DNA of 64,000 bases, from positions 1-64,000 of the forward strand of contig NZ_FZNQ01000012.1 of NCBI RefSeq assembly GCF_900188065.1, given 5' to 3'. Below are positions 37,409-46,470 of the stretch, piece by piece; the first letter of the stretch is position 1, and each line of letters begins with the position of its first letter. Source of the stretch: Halorubrum vacuolatum (GTDB lineage: Archaea > Halobacteriota > Halobacteria > Halobacteriales > Haloferacaceae). A program made the position numbers and the translations under genes. Under the pieces are notes generated by a model. It saw only the letters and a list, made by a program, of their open reading frames with translations, did no database searches and had not been told where the DNA came from.

Positions 37409-37615
37409 TCATGGATCCCTGGACGCTCGGTGTTCCACGCGCTCCGTGCGCATCGTCCCCGCGAAGTAGTCCGCCTCCCCCTGATCGTCCGAAAGCGACC
37501 GAAGCGCAGGTTCGCTACACGCCGGACACGCCTCCGGCATCGTCGTGAGTGCGAACGCGGTCGCACACGCGGGACAGATGACGTGTCTCAACCCGAGCCC
37601 GACTGGACGGTTCAT
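37409..37615 (-). CDS. Small zinc-ribbon protein
   Basis: A 68-residue protein with two CPAC knuckles (residues about 14-17 and 30-33), forming a likely Zn(Cys)4 ribbon after HVICPACATAFAL. The tail is acidic, then basic. Its ATG is 307 bases from the aldo/keto reductase stop and it does not overlap RimK. Small zinc fingers of this size are frequent in haloarchaea and often bind nucleic acids or partner proteins. The family is not recognised. Confidence 0.6.
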   Translation of the reverse strand: MNRPVGLGLRHVICPACATAFALTTMPEACPACSEPALRSLSDDQGEADYFAGTMRTERVEHRASRDP

Positions 37616-37782
37616 GCGTGTGCTATGCCCGGTGTATACTAATACGGATCCCGCGTGGTCGGGTTCCGAATCCGGTGTGACGCGTCAGGCGAGGACCCCG
37701 GAGTGAAACTGAACGCGTCGGCGACGAAGTCGCTACGCTCGGGCGGTTTCGAGCGGAAGTGACTGGGTGGGAAGCGGTCCCG

Positions 37783-38856
37783 TCAGTAGGACGCGGCGCG
37801 CTTGTCGAGGCCCGCCGCCTCGATGTCCTCGCCGTCGACGGAGGTTCGGAGCACGTCCATCCCGTCGTCGCGGTCGATCCCGAAGTTGGTCGCGTACAGC
37901 TCCTCCAGTCGGTCGTACTCGTCGGCGGACAGGCGGGGAACGTCGCTCGCGGCGCTCCATTCGGCGATGTCCGCGGCGGTTCGGAACGTCGGGGTAACCG
38001 AGGCGACCTCGTCGTGGGAGAGCAGCCACGCGATGGAGGCCTGCGAGAGCGTCCGTGTTCCCTCGGCGTGGTCGGGTTGCTCCAAGAATCGGATCGCTTC
38101 GACCTTCTCCCAGCCGGTCTCGTACCACTCCTGTGGGCGGTGTGCCCGGTGGTCGCCCTCCTCCAAGACGGTGTCCGGGGTCACCTGCTCGTTGAGCAGC
38201 CCCGAGGAGTGCGGAACGCGAGCGATAACCGACGTGTCGGAGCCCGTCTCGCGAATCGTGTCGATGAAGTGCCGCCCGGGCTCCTGCTCGAAGAGGTTGA
38301 AGACGGTCTGGACCGCGTCGAACTCCTCGTACTCGACGGCCGCGTCGCCCTCGGCCAGCCAGCCGATCGAGGGGCCGAGCGCCCAGCCGAGCGCCCGAAC
38401 CCGACCGTCGGCTTTCCACTCACGAAGCAGGTCGCGGACCTCCCCATTGACCTCGCTCACGTTGGCGTTGTGTAGCTGGAGGAGGTCGACGTAGTCGGTG
38501 CCGAGACGGTCGAGCGAGCGCTCGAAGGCGGTTTCGAGGTACTCGCGGTCGAGCTCCTTTGGCAGTTCGCCGTGGCCGGCCTGCGGGTTCTCATAGAAGT
38601 CGTAGCCGATCTTCGTCGCGAGCGTCACCTCGTCTCGGCGGCCATCTATCGCCTTTCCGATGATCCGTTCGCTGTCGCCGTGGCCGTAGACGTCGCCCGT
38701 GTCGAGGTAGGTAATCCCGTGGTCGAGGGCGGTCTCGACCATCCCGATGGCCTCCTCCTCGGTGCGGTCCCCCCACCAGTTCGTGCCGACGACCCACGCG
38801 CCGAAGCCGACTTCAGACACCTCAACGCCGGAGCGTCCGAGTTCGCGGTAGTGCAT
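37783..38856 (-). CDS. Aldo/keto reductase
   Basis: A 357-residue NADPH-dependent TIM-barrel reductase. The catalytic set is visible as the Asp/Tyr in DTGDVYGHGDSE, the Lys in LATKIGYDF and the His in LLQLHNA. It starts MHYRELGRSGVEVSEVGFG, the standard beginning of the family, at 38856, rejecting an 87-residue extension that would run into the LSm promoter region. The gene is single and divergent from LSm. Substrates are unknown; the closest type is the YajO/Tas-like group acting on sugars or xenobiotic aldehydes. Confidence 0.92.
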   Translation of the reverse strand: MHYRELGRSGVEVSEVGFGAWVVGTNWWGDRTEEEAIGMVETALDHGITYLDTGDVYGHGDSERIIGKAIDGRRDEVTLATKIGYDFYENPQAGHGELPKELDREYLETAFERSLDRLGTDYVDLLQLHNANVSEVNGEVRDLLREWKADGRVRALGWALGPSIGWLAEGDAAVEYEEFDAVQTVFNLFEQEPGRHFIDTIRETGSDTSVIARVPHSSGLLNEQVTPDTVLEEGDHRAHRPQEWYETGWEKVEAIRFLEQPDHAEGTRTLSQASIAWLLSHDEVASVTPTFRTAADIAEWSAASDVPRLSADEYDRLEELYATNFGIDRDDGMDVLRTSVDGEDIEAAGLDKRAASY

Positions 38857-39018
38857 GCTCTTTCGTTGGCTACCGGGACACTTAGGGGGTGCGGTCCGTC
38901 CCCAAGGGTTCGATCGAGCGTTGCGGTCGCCGCTCGCGCATTTCGTTATCGACGGAGGAATCCACGGATCGGACGATTCCGCCCACGTCAGTCGTTCTCG
39001 CGGTGACTCGTACCCGGT

Positions 39019-39028
39019 ATTTTTATTA
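39019..39028 (+). promoter_or_regulatory. TATA-like box for LSm-rpl37e
   Basis: tatttttatt is centred about 29 bases before the LSm ATG, as expected for a constitutive leaderless haloarchaeal promoter. Confidence 0.5.
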
Positions 39029-39052
39029 GCCCGACGGGCACCACCTTGAACA

Positions 39053-39295
39053 ATGAGCGGACGACCCCTCGACGTGCTCGAAGCGTCGCTCTCGGAACCT
39101 GTGACCGTCCATCTCAAGGACGGGACGACGTATTACGGGATCCTCGCCGGCTACGACCAGCACATGAACGTCGTACTGGAGCCCGAAGAGGGTGTCGTCG
39201 ACCGGATCGGCGACGAGCTCGACGGCGAGTTCGCGGTCGCCATCGAAGACACAACGATTATACGCGGCGATAACGTCGTCACGATCAAAGCATGA
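39053..39295 (+). CDS. lsm: LSm (Sm-like) RNA-binding protein
   Basis: An 80-residue archaeal Sm protein that forms heptameric rings binding U-rich RNA. The Sm1 motif ([21 protein letters not shown]) and Sm2 end ([13 protein letters not shown]) are both clear. Its TGA overlaps the ATG of rpl37e by 4 bases, so the two are translationally coupled. This pairing with L37e is a conserved euryarchaeal arrangement linking RNA metabolism to ribosome production. Confidence 0.96.
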   Translation: MSGRPLDVLEASLSEPVTVHLKDGTTYYGILAGYDQHMNVVLEPEEGVVDRIGDELDGEFAVAIEDTTIIRGDNVVTIKA

Positions 39296-39468
39296 CCGGC
39301 TCCGGTACGCCCTCTCAAGGGAAAAAGAACAAGACGGTTCACGTGAAGTGTCGACGGTGTGGCGAGACGTCCTACCACCGCACGAAGGAGCGCTGCTCCT
39401 CGTGTGGCTTCGGGAAGTCCGCGAAGCGTCGTGATTACTCCTGGCAGTCGAAAGCCGGCGACCACTGA
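39292..39468 (+). CDS. rpl37e: 50S ribosomal protein L37e
   Basis: A 58-residue gene. It encodes [20 protein letters not shown], then two zinc-binding pairs ([10 protein letters not shown] and [13 protein letters not shown]), the hallmark of eukaryotic/archaeal L37e, a zinc-ribbon protein near the exit tunnel. The length and the basic, Lys/Arg-rich chain stand out against the acidic neighbours, as expected for an rRNA-binding protein. It starts inside the LSm stop (ATGA). Confidence 0.95.
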   Translation: MTGSGTPSQGKKNKTVHVKCRRCGETSYHRTKERCSSCGFGKSAKRRDYSWQSKAGDH

Positions 39469-39581
39469 TCGGCCGATCCGACCGCACTGTTACCGACCGA
39501 TTGTCGCAAGCCTCCCAGTCGCATCGCTCCTCCACGCCTCCGTCGACACCCTTAACACCGGAAGGTCGCGACGTACGGGTA

Positions 39582-41303
39582 ATGAGTACGGACGTATCGA
39601 GCGAGACCGACTCGGACGGGTCGGACGACACCGAGTCGGAGGCGTTCGCGAACGCCTGTCGCTCGCTCGTCGATCGCATTCTGGCCGGCGAGGTCGACCG
39701 CGAGGACCTCGAATCCGCGAAGCTCGAGGCCTGCTCCGAGTTCTCCTCGCCGAAGGTGCCGAAAAACACCGCGATCCTCGATCACACCCCCGATGAAGCC
39801 CGCGAGGACGTGCTGGAAGTCGTCCGACGGAAGCCGGTTCGGACGGCGTCCGGGGTTTCGCCGGTCGCGATCATGACCTCCCCGGAGACCTGCCCGCACG
39901 GGAAATGTCTCTACTGTCCCGGCGGACCCGCCTCGAAGTTCTCCTCCGCACAGGCGTACACGGGTCACGAACCCGCCGCAGCCCGCGGCAAACAGAACGA
40001 CTACGACCCGTACGGACAGGTGACCCTCCGGCTCGAACAGCTCCGGAAGATCGGCCATCCCGTCGACAAGGTCGAACTCATCCTGATGGGTGGAACGATG
40101 ACGGCCCGCTCACACGACTATCAGGAGTGGTTCGTCAAACGCGCCCTGCAGGCGATGAACGACTACGACCTCGATGCGGATCCGGAGCCGGCGGAAGGTG
40201 AGTCGTTCGCCCAAGCGCCTGAGGATATCGAATTCCGCTACCTGGAGGACGTGATCGCGGAAAACGAGACGAACGAGATCCGAAACATCGGGACGACCTT
40301 CGAGACGAAGCCCGATTGGTGTGATCCCGAACAGATCGACCGGATGCTTGATCTCGGCGGGACGAAAGTCGAGGTCGGCGTCCAGACGACCTACGAGCGG
40401 ATCAACCGTGAGATGCATCGCGGCCACGGCAACGAGGCCTCCCGGGACGCCAACCGTCGGCTCAGAGACGCCGCGTTCAAGGTCGGCTTCCACATGATGC
40501 CGGGACAGCCGGGGATGACGAAGGAGATGTGTCTGGAGGACTTCCGTCAGCTCTTCGAGAACCCACGCTGGCGGCCCGATTACCTCAAGATCTATCCGAC
40601 GCTCGTCGTCGAGGGAACCCGTATCTACGACGACTGGCACCGCGGCGACTTCGAGCCGCTCTCGAACGAGGAGGCGGCGGACCTGATCGCGGAGGTGATG
40701 GGAATGATCCCGAAGTACACCCGCCTCCAGCGTGTCCAGCGCGACATCCCCGCGGACTTCATCGAGGGGGGCGTCTGGAAGTCGAACCTCAGACAGCTCG
40801 CCGAGAAGCGTGCCGAGGAGAAGGGGATCGTCCCACGCGACATCAGGGCCCGCGAGGTCGGCCACAACGAGGCGGATCCGAACCCCGAGGACGTCGAACT
40901 CGACGTGCTCACCTACGAGGCCGCCGGCGGCACGGAACACTTCATCTCCGTCGAGGATCCGGTTCAGGACCTCCTCATCGGCTTCTGCCGGCTCCGATTC
41001 CCCTCGTTCGCCCCGGATCAGCCCGGTGCACCCGGAACGGCGACCGACGACGTTCGCCGGGAACTCCGGGATGCCGCGCTCGTTCGCGAACTCCACGTCT
41101 ACGGGAGCGAGGTCGGCCTCGGCGGCGACGGCGACTGGCAGCATCAGGGCTATGGCCGCCAGTTGCTCGAACACGCGGAAGGGATGGCCAGCGAGGCCGG
41201 CTACCGAAAGATCGCCGTCATCTCCGGAATCGGTGCCCGCGAGTACTACCGGGAGAAGCTGGGATACACACAGGACGGCCCATACGTCTCGAAGCGACTC
41301 TGA
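39582..41303 (+). CDS. elp3: tRNA uridine-34 5-carboxymethyl synthase Elp3
   Basis: A 573-residue radical-SAM/acetyltransferase enzyme that modifies wobble uridines of tRNA. The radical-SAM cysteines C104, C109 and C112 occur in TCPHGKCLYC. The VELILMGGTMTAR and VGVQTTYERIN blocks follow. The C-terminus (about 430-573) is a GNAT domain with QHQGYGRQLLEHAE. This single protein is the usual archaeal Elp3 with no Elongator partners. The start at 39582 (MSTDVSSETD) is preferred to one 27 codons upstream. It follows rpl37e by 113 bases, in a translation-related neighbourhood. Confidence 0.96.
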   Translation: MSTDVSSETDSDGSDDTESEAFANACRSLVDRILAGEVDREDLESAKLEACSEFSSPKVPKNTAILDHTPDEAREDVLEVVRRKPVRTASGVSPVAIMTSPETCPHGKCLYCPGGPASKFSSAQAYTGHEPAAARGKQNDYDPYGQVTLRLEQLRKIGHPVDKVELILMGGTMTARSHDYQEWFVKRALQAMNDYDLDADPEPAEGESFAQAPEDIEFRYLEDVIAENETNEIRNIGTTFETKPDWCDPEQIDRMLDLGGTKVEVGVQTTYERINREMHRGHGNEASRDANRRLRDAAFKVGFHMMPGQPGMTKEMCLEDFRQLFENPRWRPDYLKIYPTLVVEGTRIYDDWHRGDFEPLSNEEAADLIAEVMGMIPKYTRLQRVQRDIPADFIEGGVWKSNLRQLAEKRAEEKGIVPRDIRAREVGHNEADPNPEDVELDVLTYEAAGGTEHFISVEDPVQDLLIGFCRLRFPSFAPDQPGAPGTATDDVRRELRDAALVRELHVYGSEVGLGGDGDWQHQGYGRQLLEHAEGMASEAGYRKIAVISGIGAREYYREKLGYTQDGPYVSKRL

Positions 41304-41326
41304 GAGGCGCTGAGAAAACGCGGCGC

Positions 41327-41881
41327 TTACTCGTCGTCCTCGGATGCACACAGCCGAAGCGACATCTCCATTTCGAAGCTCTCGGCGTTGGAGGTCTCGA
41401 AGCCGATCTTTTTGTACAAAGAAACCGCGGGATGGTTCCACCGCTCGACGGTCAACCACACCTTCTCGATGTCGTGTCGCTGTCCGTATCCGAGCAGTCC
41501 ACGGATGAGTCGGGTGCCGATCCCGGCCTCCTGATAGTCCTGGTGGACGAAGATGGCGAGTTCGTAGCTCTCGCCGTCGCCATCCGGCACGAGCGTGGCG
41601 TGTCCGGCGACCTCCCCGTCACACCACGCGAGGACGTTGAAACAGTCCTCATCGAGGATCGCTTCAAGCCAATCGCGAACCCGTGATTCCCCGCCCGGTG
41701 GGATCCCCTGTGCACGGTCGGCGGGGTCGAAGGAGGTGTACATAGCGACGAGCGCCTCGTGTTCCGGTTCGCTCCCGTCGTAGGCGCGGACCTCGACCGC
41801 CCGTCCCGATCGGTCATCGAAGGTCATCGGTGGGGACGGGAAGTCGTCGGCAACGTCCTCGGGGAACCGTCTCGGGCTCAT
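41327..41881 (-). CDS. GNAT-family N-acetyltransferase
   Basis: A 184-residue acetyltransferase. The acetyl-CoA site is QEAGIGTRLIRGLLGYG (about 137-153), followed by the C-terminal VERWNHPAVSLYKKIGFE typical of RimI-like GNATs. The N-terminal 30 residues (FPEDVADDFPSPPMTF) are unlike the core and may be a tail. Its start overlaps the universal stress gene's stop by 4 bases, giving a coupled USP-GNAT pair. This pairing recalls cAMP- or nucleotide-sensing USP-acetyltransferases, but here the domains are separate proteins. The substrate is unknown. Confidence 0.88.
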   Translation of the reverse strand: MSPRRFPEDVADDFPSPPMTFDDRSGRAVEVRAYDGSEPEHEALVAMYTSFDPADRAQGIPPGGESRVRDWLEAILDEDCFNVLAWCDGEVAGHATLVPDGDGESYELAIFVHQDYQEAGIGTRLIRGLLGYGQRHDIEKVWLTVERWNHPAVSLYKKIGFETSNAESFEMEMSLRLCASEDDE

Positions 41882-42246
41882 CGAACCAGCGTCACCGACG
41901 TCGTGGCGTTCAACAGGACGAACTCGGCGATGGGACCGATCGTGATCTTCCCCATTGGGCTCGTCTGTCCGCCGCCCAGAACGATCTCATCGAACTCCTC
42001 CCGCTCGGCGATAGAGACGAGTTGGCTGCCCGGGTCGCCCTCGACGGTTCGAATGTCCGCATCGAGTCCCGCCGCATCGATCGTCTGTTGTGCTCTATCG
42101 ACGATTTCAGGGGTCGAACGTGGGGAATCAGGATTCTCGACGATGAGGATCGTCACGTCGTCATCGGCCGTGACCGCCCGGTCGACGGTTCGTTCGAGCG
42201 CGCGGATCGAATCGTCGCTCCCGCCGATCCCACAGAGTACCTTCAT
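41878..42246 (-). CDS. Universal stress protein, UspA family (small)
   Basis: A 122-residue USP beginning MKVLCGIGGSDDSIRAL. The C-terminal nucleotide motif is altered: GGGQTSPMGKITIGPIAEF, with G-x-G spacing but no canonical G-x2-G-x9-G-S, then TTSVTLVR. ATP binding is therefore doubtful. I use 42246 as start; the ORF's first ATG 21 codons earlier gives a non-conserved basic extension. It is translated ahead of the overlapping GNAT gene. Confidence 0.82.
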   Translation of the reverse strand: MKVLCGIGGSDDSIRALERTVDRAVTADDDVTILIVENPDSPRSTPEIVDRAQQTIDAAGLDADIRTVEGDPGSQLVSIAEREEFDEIVLGGGQTSPMGKITIGPIAEFVLLNATTSVTLVR

Positions 42247-42341
42247 ATGGCTTCGGTCCACGGGCGAGGTAAAAAGGGTTCGGCGTTCCGCCGGACGGTG
42301 TAGCGACAACCCTTTTGTACGGGCCGTCGATCCGTACTGTC

Positions 42342-43079
42342 ATGAGCGATCCGCCCGGTCCCGCGACCGACGACGACCCCGGAGCGGCCACGGAGGACGC
42401 TGACCCCGGAGCGGCCACGGAGGACGCTGGCGGGCGAGGATCCGACGGCGGGGATGGACCTGACGAGGATGGACCCGACGAGGATGGACCCGACGAGGAT
42501 GGGCCCGACGAGGAGTCGACGGCGCACCAACCGGACGGGTCATCGTTGCCCCCGCCGGACGTCCGCAAGTACGAGCGGTTTAAAAAGATGGACGGGGCCC
42601 GGTATGAACGGGTCAACGGGTTCCTCCGGGATCGAACCTACATTACGGCACGTGAGTGGGCGATCGCACGGCTGTGTGCTGATTTCCGGACCGAAACCGG
42701 CGTGGAGATGACGAAGATCGGCGAGAACCTCCCCGAACTCGTCCCCTTTATGACCGACACCTACACGCCACAGGCGGTCAATCAGGCCCGATACGCCTTC
42801 GAGGAGAAGGTGACCAAAGCCGGGGCGACGTTCTTGTACGGGGCGATGTCCGGCTTCTTCACCGCCGAGGACTTGGACGAGATGATGTACGAGGTGACCG
42901 AGGTCGCCAAGTTCCTCCTCGAAGTCGAGGGGGTCGACCTCGCGGTCGCAGAGGAGCTCGAAGCCGAGGATCGGATCAGTGAGGTGATGCGTGAAGTGCG
43001 GGCGTCCTCGGCTGACCTCCGGGGCGAGGAGGTTCGCTGTCCCGAGTGTGGACACGTTCACGGCGCCACAGAGGAGTGA
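42342..43079 (+). CDS. Conserved haloarchaeal protein (DUF5806-like) with N-terminal repeat tail
   Basis: A 245-residue protein. Residues 1-70 are a disordered acidic tail rich in Asp, Gly, Pro and Glu with two tandem duplications. Residues 75-225 are a conserved-looking helical core (KYERFKKMDGARYERVNGFL through DRISEVMREVRASSADL). A C-terminal CPECGH motif is a half zinc knuckle. I think the core matches a haloarchaeal DUF (DUF5806), from memory. It ends 2 bases before the histidine kinase ATG, so the two are probably co-transcribed, perhaps as a signalling pair. Confidence 0.7.
   Translation: MSDPPGPATDDDPGAATEDADPGAATEDAGGRGSDGGDGPDEDGPDEDGPDEDGPDEESTAHQPDGSSLPPPDVRKYERFKKMDGARYERVNGFLRDRTYITAREWAIARLCADFRTETGVEMTKIGENLPELVPFMTDTYTPQAVNQARYAFEEKVTKAGATFLYGAMSGFFTAEDLDEMMYEVTEVAKFLLEVEGVDLAVAEELEAEDRISEVMREVRASSADLRGEEVRCPECGHVHGATEE
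42375..42428 (+). repeat. 27-base tandem duplication inside a coding tail
   Basis: Two identical copies of a 27-base unit (starting gaccccggagcgg) encode DPGAATEDA twice. The copies are identical at DNA level, suggesting a recent slippage or duplication. Confidence 0.75.
42453..42514 (+). repeat. 15-base tandem repeat (GPDED units)
   Basis: About four units of ggacccgacgaggat type, nearly identical, encode GPDEDGPDEDGPDEDG. The copy number probably varies between strains. Confidence 0.75.
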
Positions 43080-43081
43080 CG

Positions 43082-44659
43082 ATGCGCGACGACTGGGGGC
43101 TTCTCGACGGCCTTCCCGACCCGGTCCTCGTCGTCGACGGCGACGGGATCGTCCGGTTCGCAAACGCGCAGGTCGAGCAGACGCTCGGATACGCCCCCGA
43201 AAAGCTCGAAGGCGACGTCGTCGAGTCGTTGTTACATCCCGAGGACGCGGAGTCGCATGCGAGCCTCCGAGAGACATATATGAGGGACCCGCAGCCCCGA
43301 TCGCTCGGATCGGGACTCGATCTCTATGCGCTCCGCGCGGACGGCACGGAGGTCCCGGTAAGCGTCAGCCTCGGCCCCTTCGAACACGACGGCGAGACAT
43401 ACATCCTCACGACGGTCGTGGACGTGAGCACCGAGCGCGCCCGCGAGGTGGAGCTTCAGCGACGAACCCACATGCTCACGTCCCTCCACCGGGCGACACA
43501 GGATCTCTTAAAAACGACCGACCGCGACCTCGCCGCTGAGGCGGCGGTGACCGATATCGAGAACGTGCTCGACCTGCCGCTCGCGGCGATCTGGCTCCAT
43601 GATGACGCGAACGGGACGCTCCGGCCGGCGGCGTGGACGGACGCTGCGGCGGAACTCGTGGGGGATCATCCCACCTTCGACCTCGACGGCGAGACGCTCA
43701 TCGCCCGCGCGTTCAGGGCCGGCGAGCCGCACTACGTTCCGGATACACACGACGAGCCGACACGGTACAACCCCGAGACCCCCGTCCGCTGTGAGTTCAT
43801 CGTTCCGCTCGGCCGGTACGGCGTGTTGAGCGTTAGCTCCCCGGAACCGGACGCCCTCGTGGAAGCGGACCAGGCCGTCGCCCGGCTGTGGGGGGCGACG
43901 ATAACGATGGTGTTCGTCCGTATCGAACGCGAACAACAGCTGCGATCGAAGGAAACGGACATCGCCCACGAGCGCGACCGCTTGGAGGAGTTCGCGAGCG
44001 TCGTCTCACACGACCTCCGGAACCCGCTCACCGTCGCCGCCGGCCGGCTCCAACTGGTGCGTGAGGAGCACGACAGCGAGGACCTCCAAGCGATCGATCG
44101 ATCGCTCACGCGGATGGAGGCGATCATCGAGGACGTGCTGACGCTCGCCAGACAGGGCGACGGGATCGACGAGGTCGAACCGGTCCAACTCGCCGGGCTC
44201 GCCGAGGAGTGTTGGACAAACGTGGACACCGAACGGGCGACGCTCTCCGTGGCCGGAGATGTCACCATCTCGGCGGACAGAAGCCGGCTCGCGCAGGTCC
44301 TCGAGAACCTGTTTCGCAACGCGATCGAACACGGGATGGATGACGGAGCCACCGATGGAGAAGGGGATGAAACGATCGCCATCGAGGTCGGTCCGCTTCC
44401 AGATGGGGACGGATTCTACGTCGCGGACGACGGTGACGGGATCGATCCCAGGATCCGTGAGGAGGTGTTCGAACCCGGGATGACGACGAACCCGGATGGG
44501 ACCGGCTTTGGACTTCGGATCGTCGCCGAGATCGCCCGCGCACACGGCTGGTCGGTATCGATCGCCGACGCCGAGGCGGGTGGGGCTCGGTTCGAGTTCC
44601 GGGGCGTCGAGTTTGTCGATGCGAGCGGACGCGTCGAGGGGACCGAAACCGACCGGTAG
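43082..44659 (+). CDS. Sensor histidine kinase (PAS-GAF-HisKA-HATPase)
   Basis: A 525-residue soluble kinase with no membrane helices. Residues 8-120 form a PAS domain (LLDGLPDPVLVVDGDGIVRF start). Residues 130-285 form a GAF-like domain. The phosphoacceptor is H310 in ASVVSHDLRNPLTVAAGR, followed by the HATPase N box (LFRNAIEHG), G1 box (ADDGDGID) and GTGFGLRI G2 box. The arrangement is typical of haloarchaeal orphan kinases, which sense cytoplasmic redox, light or metabolite signals. No response regulator is encoded nearby. It is coupled to the upstream DUF5806-like gene. Confidence 0.93.
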   Translation: MRDDWGLLDGLPDPVLVVDGDGIVRFANAQVEQTLGYAPEKLEGDVVESLLHPEDAESHASLRETYMRDPQPRSLGSGLDLYALRADGTEVPVSVSLGPFEHDGETYILTTVVDVSTERAREVELQRRTHMLTSLHRATQDLLKTTDRDLAAEAAVTDIENVLDLPLAAIWLHDDANGTLRPAAWTDAAAELVGDHPTFDLDGETLIARAFRAGEPHYVPDTHDEPTRYNPETPVRCEFIVPLGRYGVLSVSSPEPDALVEADQAVARLWGATITMVFVRIEREQQLRSKETDIAHERDRLEEFASVVSHDLRNPLTVAAGRLQLVREEHDSEDLQAIDRSLTRMEAIIEDVLTLARQGDGIDEVEPVQLAGLAEECWTNVDTERATLSVAGDVTISADRSRLAQVLENLFRNAIEHGMDDGATDGEGDETIAIEVGPLPDGDGFYVADDGDGIDPRIREEVFEPGMTTNPDGTGFGLRIVAEIARAHGWSVSIADAEAGGARFEFRGVEFVDASGRVEGTETDR

Positions 44660-44710
44660 GAGCCACGAGACCGAAGAGACCGATCCTCACGGTCGGTCAC
44701 GGAGCGCGTC

Positions 44711-46417
44711 TCAATCGCCCGAGACCGCCGGGACATCCGCCTTTTCATACCCCGGAACGGTCCCGTCGTCGTTCCAGCCACGGATCGAGTAGTATTCCGA
44801 AAGGGCATCCTCGAACCCGTCGATCTCGTACGGGAGCGAGTCGTCCCCGCGGTCGAAGCCACGCGCGTTGTTGAACGCCCGCTCGAGTTCGACGACACGT
44901 GCGCCCATCTCGAGGAGGGTGTCGTAGTCGGTGTCAAGCAGTCGCGCGAGCCGGTCGTCGGTGACGGTCCCCCGCGAGAACTTACAGACGACCGCCGAGT
45001 CAAGGACGGCGTTCCGGTTCTCCTTTGCGACGAGTTTCGGTGGCTTGCCCTCCAGTCCGTGGGGATCGAGCGCGTCCTCCTTACCGACGAGCGGGTACTC
45101 GTACGGGTAGAACTCCCCGTACATGTGATCGGCACCCCGATTCGAGGTCGCAAAGGCGAGCCCCTGACCGTTGAGCTGTCGTCCGTCATGGCCCGAAAAC
45201 GCGAGCCCCTTCACCGTCCAGTCGTCGACGCCGAACTCCTCGTGTGCCCGGTGAACGCCCTCGGCGAGCTTGTCGCCGACCCCCTCGCGGTAGGCGATCT
45301 GCTCGACGAGCGAGTGGACGAGCGTCGCGTTGCCGAACTCGTCTTCGGCCGCGAGATACATCGAGACGACGTCGCCACAGGAGATGGTGTCCATCCCGAG
45401 CTCATCACACAGCTCGTTCGCGCCCATCACGTCGACGATGTCGTCGATGCCGGCGTTGGACCCGAACGCCATCACCGTCTCGAACTCCGGACCCTCCGTC
45501 TCGATCCCGGTCGCCTCATCACGCGTCGGGAGCTTGCAGGCGAACGCACACTGTGAGCAGGTCCCCTTTTTATACTTCTTCTCCTCGACGCGATCACCTG
45601 AGATCCCCTCGGCCCCCTCAAAGGACCGTTCGGAGAAGTAGTAGGACGGCAGCGCCTCGACCGCGTTCGCCAGCTCCGTCACGCTCGTGGTCCCCTGTCG
45701 TTTCATGATGTGGTCCGAGGTCGCCGCCTCCCGATGAACCTCGCCCGCATCCCCCGGCCACTCGATGTCGATCCCCGGGTCGGCATCGCCCGCGAAGGTG
45801 AGCGCCTTGACGCCTTTCGATCCGAGGACGGCCCCGAGCCCACCTCGCCCGAACGCCCGGGTGTCGGAGGTCATGATCGACGCGAAGCGAACCTCGTGCT
45901 CGCCGGCCGGGCCGATACAGGCGACGTTCTCGGGTTCGAGGTCGTGTTCTTCGCCCAGATACTCGGAGACCGCCGATGTCTCCGCCTCCGCGAGGTCCGG
46001 GACCGGCTCAAATGTGACGTTCGGCGTGCCGTCCTCGTCGGCCTCGCGGACGTGGATCGCCAGAAGGCCGTCGCTTTGACCGACGATCTCGACGGCCGCA
46101 TAGCCCGCACCGGTGAAGTTTCGCGAGAGGAACCCACCCGCGTTCGACGAGCAGATCCCGTTCGTGAGCGGCGAGACGGCCGTCGCCGCCATCCGGCCGG
46201 TGTAGGAGGTCCGCGAGTACTGCATCGGTCCGGTCGAAAGATAGAGCCGGTTCTCCGGTCCAAGCGGGTCGACGTCGAACGGAATCCGGTCGTATGCGAG
46301 TCGGGTGTTGAGTCCCCGGCCACCGATAAACTCGGTGAGGACGTCGTCTATCGGTTCGGTCGTTGCGGTCCGTTCGCCGACATCGATGCTGAGGAGGAGC
46401 CCATGGGCGTGTCTCAT
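44711..46417 (-). CDS. aor: Tungsten aldehyde:ferredoxin oxidoreductase family (AOR)
   Basis: A 568-residue AOR-family enzyme that oxidises aldehydes to acids with ferredoxin, using a tungsten or molybdenum bis-pyranopterin and a 4Fe-4S cluster. The cluster ligands are C287, C290 and C294 (CSQCAFAC) and C478 (VVCKF). The IGGRGLNTRL start and RGGLGAVLGSKGVKAL blocks are strong signatures. It is transcribed alone, converging on the histidine kinase. The aldehyde is not resolvable. Cofactor biosynthesis genes are not in this window. Confidence 0.93.
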   Translation of the reverse strand: MRHAHGLLLSIDVGERTATTEPIDDVLTEFIGGRGLNTRLAYDRIPFDVDPLGPENRLYLSTGPMQYSRTSYTGRMAATAVSPLTNGICSSNAGGFLSRNFTGAGYAAVEIVGQSDGLLAIHVREADEDGTPNVTFEPVPDLAEAETSAVSEYLGEEHDLEPENVACIGPAGEHEVRFASIMTSDTRAFGRGGLGAVLGSKGVKALTFAGDADPGIDIEWPGDAGEVHREAATSDHIMKRQGTTSVTELANAVEALPSYYFSERSFEGAEGISGDRVEEKKYKKGTCSQCAFACKLPTRDEATGIETEGPEFETVMAFGSNAGIDDIVDVMGANELCDELGMDTISCGDVVSMYLAAEDEFGNATLVHSLVEQIAYREGVGDKLAEGVHRAHEEFGVDDWTVKGLAFSGHDGRQLNGQGLAFATSNRGADHMYGEFYPYEYPLVGKEDALDPHGLEGKPPKLVAKENRNAVLDSAVVCKFSRGTVTDDRLARLLDTDYDTLLEMGARVVELERAFNNARGFDRGDDSLPYEIDGFEDALSEYYSIRGWNDDGTVPGYEKADVPAVSGD

Positions 46418-46470
46418 ACACCTAGATTTGCATCTGCATCGATAAAACTCGGGGTGTCGGTATTCGTCCG

